From: Desulfurobacterium sp.
Lineage (GTDB): Bacteria > Aquificota > Aquificia > Desulfurobacteriales > Desulfurobacteriaceae
Assembly (NCBI GenBank): GCA_026988135.1
Contig: JALSLT010000014.1
Coordinates: 1 to 24,283, forward strand
Direction of reading: 5' to 3'
DNA: 24,283 nt
This document shows, piece by piece, positions 21,157 to 24,283 of this stretch (its first letter is position 1; every line of letters begins with the position of its first letter). A model generated the notes under the pieces. That model did not search any database. It worked only from the letters and a program-made list of their open reading frames with translations, and had not been told where the DNA came from. The position numbers and the translations under genes were made by a program.

Positions 21157-22311
21157 CTAATATTTTTCTATAGTATGACTGGTGTTTTTACGGAGTAGGG
21201 CTTCATAAATTTGTGCTAAATTGTTGAAGGTTTTTTCCCATGAAAAATTCTCTTTTATGGTTTCGGATATAAATCTTCTGTAAGCTGGTGTAAGGAGTTT
21301 TGCTGCATAAATGATATTTTGAATGAACTCGTCCGTATTGTTTGCAAGAAGGTTTGTGTTAACGACAATTTCCGGCAAAGATGCAGTATTAAATGCAACT
21401 ACGGGTAACCCGGCAGCTTGGGCTTCTATAATTGCAAGTCCGAATGATTCGGCTTTTGAAGGTGTTACGAAAATATCGCAACTACCGTAGATGTGAGACA
21501 GTTGCTCCCTGTCTTTTATGTATCCCAGGAAAGTTACATTTTTCTCTATTTTTTCTTTAAGTTTTGCTCTGTCTGGTCCGTTGCCGACAATTATCAGATG
21601 GTACTTCTCGGGAAACATTCCGTTTAGTTTGTTTACTATGTTTGCCAGCTCTAAAATGTTTTTATCTGTTGATAGTCTGCCGGTATAGATGAGAAGGGTT
21701 TTGTTTTCTGGAATATTGTATTTTTTTCTGAAATCGAGAAACTTTTTGTTTGGCGAGAAATTTTCTGTGTCTGTTCCAAGATAAACGGTTGTAGTGTCAT
21801 TGATGCCTATTTGATGAAGGTAGTTTTCCATATATTTTGATGGTGCAATTACCAGGTCAAAATTTTTGTACTCTCTGTGGAGATATTTTCTAATAAGGTG
21901 GGATATTTGAGAACTTTTACTCCTAAATATCGATTTTAGGCTTTCTTCAACGTTGGCATGAAAGAAACCGATAGTTGTAAAGCCTTTTTTTCTGCTGAAT
22001 TTACATATCCACTTTGGTAAAAGGTAGGGAGATCCTATTTCGATGATGTCAGGTTTTTCCTGCTTTATTACAGAGAGGATTTTTCTTTTGTCTATTAACA
22101 GTCTGTAAGGTTTCCAGAAAGGGATAAGGGGGGATTTTAGAAAGTATTTTCTGTATCTTTCTCCTTCTTCTATTCTGTCTCTGTCTGATGGGAGAACCAT
22201 AATATGCTCCATATCGGTGTTTTCGAGAATATACCGATGTTTTCTATCTATGTAGGTTTTTACGCCTCCACTTTCACAGGCATAAAAATGGGTAATATCA
22301 AACAGTTTCAT
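21157..22311 (-). CDS. GT4-family glycosyltransferase
   Basis: A 384-residue GT-B glycosyltransferase. The N-terminal half binds the acceptor (MKLFDITHFYACESGGVKTY). The C-terminal nucleotide-sugar domain starts around LLIYTGRLSTDKNILELANI, includes YHLIIVGNGPDRAKLKEKI and has the GT4 E-x7-E motif in PSKAESFGLAIIEAQAAGLP. Retaining GT4 enzymes transfer a sugar from a nucleotide-sugar to lipids, polysaccharides or other sugars; donor and acceptor cannot be read here. No signal peptide or full membrane helix is seen, so it is cytoplasmic or peripheral at the membrane. It overlaps the upstream PHP-GT gene by 14 bases, so the two probably act in one pathway, such as glycolipid or surface polysaccharide synthesis. 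No terminator is obvious after it. Confidence 0.9.
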   Translation of the reverse strand: MKLFDITHFYACESGGVKTYIDRKHRYILENTDMEHIMVLPSDRDRIEEGERYRKYFLKSPLIPFWKPYRLLIDKRKILSVIKQEKPDIIEIGSPYLLPKWICKFSRKKGFTTIGFFHANVEESLKSIFRSKSSQISHLIRKYLHREYKNFDLVIAPSKYMENYLHQIGINDTTTVYLGTDTENFSPNKKFLDFRKKYNIPENKTLLIYTGRLSTDKNILELANIVNKLNGMFPEKYHLIIVGNGPDRAKLKEKIEKNVTFLGYIKDREQLSHIYGSCDIFVTPSKAESFGLAIIEAQAAGLPVVAFNTASLPEIVVNTNLLANNTDEFIQNIIYAAKLLTPAYRRFISETIKENFSWEKTFNNLAQIYEALLRKNTSHTIEKY

Positions 22312-24283
22312 ACATAACCTCTTCCATAAATTCTATCTCTTCGTATTTCTTTCTTATTCTTCCCAGTGACATAGTTTTGATTACTTCCATAAGTAGTTTT
22401 TTGTACTCTTTATCTTTTACATAGTTTAGAGCATTTTCCCTTATGCCGAGGTAATAGTCGTTATTCGCAAGAAGCTTTTCCATTATTTCCACATATTTTT
22501 CGATTTTGTTGCCTTCTATTACAAATCCGGTAATGTTATCAATTACGTTTTCTTTTGAAGCTCCTTTATCTGAAATTAGAACCGGAAGTCCGCTAGCCAA
22601 AGCTTCTAAAATTACATTACCGAAGGTTTCCGTTGTACTTGGGAAAAGAAAGATGTCAGATGATGCGTAAACGGTTGAAAGCGTTTCCTTTTCAAGATAT
22701 CCTGTAAAGATTACGTTTTCCGCTTTTTTTTCTGCTTCTTTTCTGTAGGGACCGTCGCCCACGATTACAAACTTAACATCCTTTCTATTCTTCATCCTAT
22801 TAGCTACTTCTATAAAGGTGTCTATTTCCTTTTCTTTTGAAACTCTACCAACATAAAGGACGATTTTTTCTCCGTTATATGAAGGGTCAAATTTCCCGAA
22901 AAAGTTTGGGTTTTTGTATGAGGGATTGAACTTTTGAAGGTCAACACCTCTTGAAAACACTTCTATCAGTTCTTCTTTAATATTGTTTTCCTTTAGAATC
23001 TCTTTGTAGCAAAAAGACGGAGATAAAATTTTTGTAGAGTTATTATAAAGAGCGGAAAGAAGTTTCCATGTGATATCTTTTGCTATGTGGTCTTCCGTAT
23101 ATTTGTAGATGTATTCGGGGATATCCGTGTGGAAGGTGGTTACGAATGGAAGATTTAGAATTTTGGCTATCAGGAATGCCACTATTCCTAAAACTCCCGG
23201 AGTAGCAGCGTAGATAACGTCAAAGTTTTCCTTTTCTATATAGTCCAGAATTTCCAGAAAGTTAGGTATGTTTATCGGTATCTCTTCATATTCCGGAAGG
23301 GGAAAAGAGGTTATAGGACGAAAAATTTTAAGGTATTCGCTTGATTCTCCTCTTGTGTCTGTTACTATTACTTTTAGGTTAAGTTTTTCCTGATTTGCAA
23401 CGTCAATTATTTTTTGATAAGTTTTCGCTACACCGTTTATTTCAAAAAATGTGTCTGTAAAGCATGCCATCTTTCCTTCTATGTACTCTTCTCCGGTAAG
23501 AGTGTTGTATATCTCTTTCGATTTACTTTTTTCGAGGGCTCTTTGCCAGTAAGTCGCTCCGTAAGTTGTCATAGGTAAAAGCGAAAGTACGCTTAGTCCC
23601 AGAGATGATGTCAATGTTGAGAATGTGATACTTTCTTCTTTCTTTATTTTGCCCATAGCGTAGGGGAGCAGGGAGTTCGCAAAGGTATATATCCTTTCGT
23701 GAAGATTTTCTTTGGCGTTTTCGTAAGAGTTTCCCATTATCTTTTTTATAAATTGTTCGCTTTTTCCGTTCTTGATGAATTTTGATAGGGAGAATTTCTT
23801 GTTCCCATCTTCTATATTAAAAAGACTACAGAAAATATGTTTGAATTCTCCCATATCGTATTTGTTGCTTGCTCCTTGAAATGCGATATTCATAATAGTA
23901 TGGGTTAATTTTTTAGGGGAGCCGTGATTTCCGGATGGTAGGGTTCTGCATTCCTCAATTGCCAACTTTAGGTCATTAATGGTTTCTCCGACTTTAACAA
24001 AAGTAAAAGTTTTTCCTGCATCAAGTCCGCTATGGTCGTCCGAGCCACCTATGAAAGATATTTTTTCTCTCTTTCTCTTTATAAATCCGTGTTTGTTTGC
24101 AAGTTTAAGTATGTCATTCCACTTGAACTTGAGAGCCACTTTTGCCGTTAGTACTGCTGAAAGCCTTGAGCGAGTCCCGTTGTATATTTCCCATGTGTCA
24201 AAAAGGAGAAGAAATTTTTCTACATGTTCTCTGGAAAGTTTTCCAACCATGTCATAGAACGGATGGGCAAGTGCGAAAGTTAT
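22298..24283 (-). CDS. PHP-domain/GT4 glycosyltransferase fusion (partial, 5' end outside window)
   Basis: The frame is open to the right edge, so the true start lies outside; 661 codons are visible. The first visible residues (ITFALAHPFYD) belong to a PHP-like metallohydrolase domain with its metal-binding His-Pro. The pattern FIGGSDDHSGLDAGKTFTF follows (D82, D83, H84). A middle region (about 110-260) has a hydrophobic patch (LTSSLGLSVLSLLPMTTYGA). From about 271 a complete GT4 glycosyltransferase starts at MACFTDTFFEINGVAKTYQK, with GEKIVLYVGRVSKEKEIDTF, VKFVIVGDGPYRKEAEKKA and the E-x7-E motif FPSTTETFGNVILEALASGL (E552, E560). The GT half resembles the mannosyl/glucosyl-lipid synthases (MgtA-like). 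The PHP half may be a phosphoesterase; its role is unknown. An internal ATG at 24250 is not the start, since PHP sequence extends upstream of it. Confidence 0.9.
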   Translation of the reverse strand: MTFALAHPFYDMVGKLSREHVEKFLLLFDTWEIYNGTRSRLSAVLTAKVALKFKWNDILKLANKHGFIKRKREKISFIGGSDDHSGLDAGKTFTFVKVGETINDLKLAIEECRTLPSGNHGSPKKLTHTIMNIAFQGASNKYDMGEFKHIFCSLFNIEDGNKKFSLSKFIKNGKSEQFIKKIMGNSYENAKENLHERIYTFANSLLPYAMGKIKKEESITFSTLTSSLGLSVLSLLPMTTYGATYWQRALEKSKSKEIYNTLTGEEYIEGKMACFTDTFFEINGVAKTYQKIIDVANQEKLNLKVIVTDTRGESSEYLKIFRPITSFPLPEYEEIPINIPNFLEILDYIEKENFDVIYAATPGVLGIVAFLIAKILNLPFVTTFHTDIPEYIYKYTEDHIAKDITWKLLSALYNNSTKILSPSFCYKEILKENNIKEELIEVFSRGVDLQKFNPSYKNPNFFGKFDPSYNGEKIVLYVGRVSKEKEIDTFIEVANRMKNRKDVKFVIVGDGPYRKEAEKKAENVIFTGYLEKETLSTVYASSDIFLFPSTTETFGNVILEALASGLPVLISDKGASKENVIDNITGFVIEGNKIEKYVEIMEKLLANNDYYLGIRENALNYVKDKEYKKLLMEVIKTMSLGRIRKKYEEIEFMEEVMYETV

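Overview
The window looks like chromosomal core-gene DNA from a thermophilic, AT-rich bacterium. The gene set, the Lys/Glu/Ile-rich proteins and the tight operons fit Aquificota, and I would guess the Desulfurobacterium/Thermovibrio group. That placement is an impression from protein style, not a computed result. Nothing suggests a plasmid, phage or insertion sequence.

Layout, left to right. (1) 1-114, minus: the 5' end of tuf (EF-Tu). (2) 226-2066, plus: a promoter, a structured leader ending in an intrinsic terminator, a cold-shock protein gene, a second terminator, then a DEAD-box RNA helicase with its own promoter; this is a small RNA-chaperone/RNA-unwinding cluster. (3) 2141-3586: a TPR protein of unknown role. 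(4) 6851-3581, minus: promoter, leader with terminator, rimP-nusA-ylxR/L7Ae and a PfkB-type sugar/nucleoside kinase where infB is usually found. (5) 6927-7577: a MagIII-like DNA glycosylase. (6) 10991-7599, minus: rplY-pth-rpsF-ssb-rpsR-DUF2232-rplI, a translation/replication operon behind a near-consensus promoter. (7) 11252-16121, plus: rpmH-rnpA-yidD-yidC followed by two CNNM/CorC-type CBS proteins; a consensus promoter precedes rpmH. rpmH uses TTG, is only 53 codons long and overlaps rnpA. (8) 18438-16118, minus: proB and a PocR-GGDEF diguanylate cyclase. (9) 18563-20190: a secreted beta-propeller (SBBP)/PKD protein gene broken by an apparent internal deletion and frameshift. (10) 20288-20995: an orphan oligopeptide-type ABC ATPase. 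(11) 21074-20998, minus: initiator tRNA-Met. (12) 24283-21157, minus: two glycosyltransferases, the upstream one a PHP-domain/GT4 fusion that runs off the right edge.

The most interesting signals are two leaders built on the same plan: a good promoter, a 5' segment at the transcript start complementary to the 3' arm of an intrinsic terminator, and then a gene with no other visible promoter. One precedes the cold-shock gene, the other rimP-nusA. They look like transcription attenuators with a terminator/antiterminator choice; for the first, an independent small RNA is also possible. The DNA complementarity is directly visible; the regulatory interpretation is inference.

Stretches over 300 bases without a protein gene are 115-451 (candidate tuf promoter plus the cold-shock leader) and 10992-11344 (two divergent promoters; I see nothing else in its middle part, about 11060-11250).
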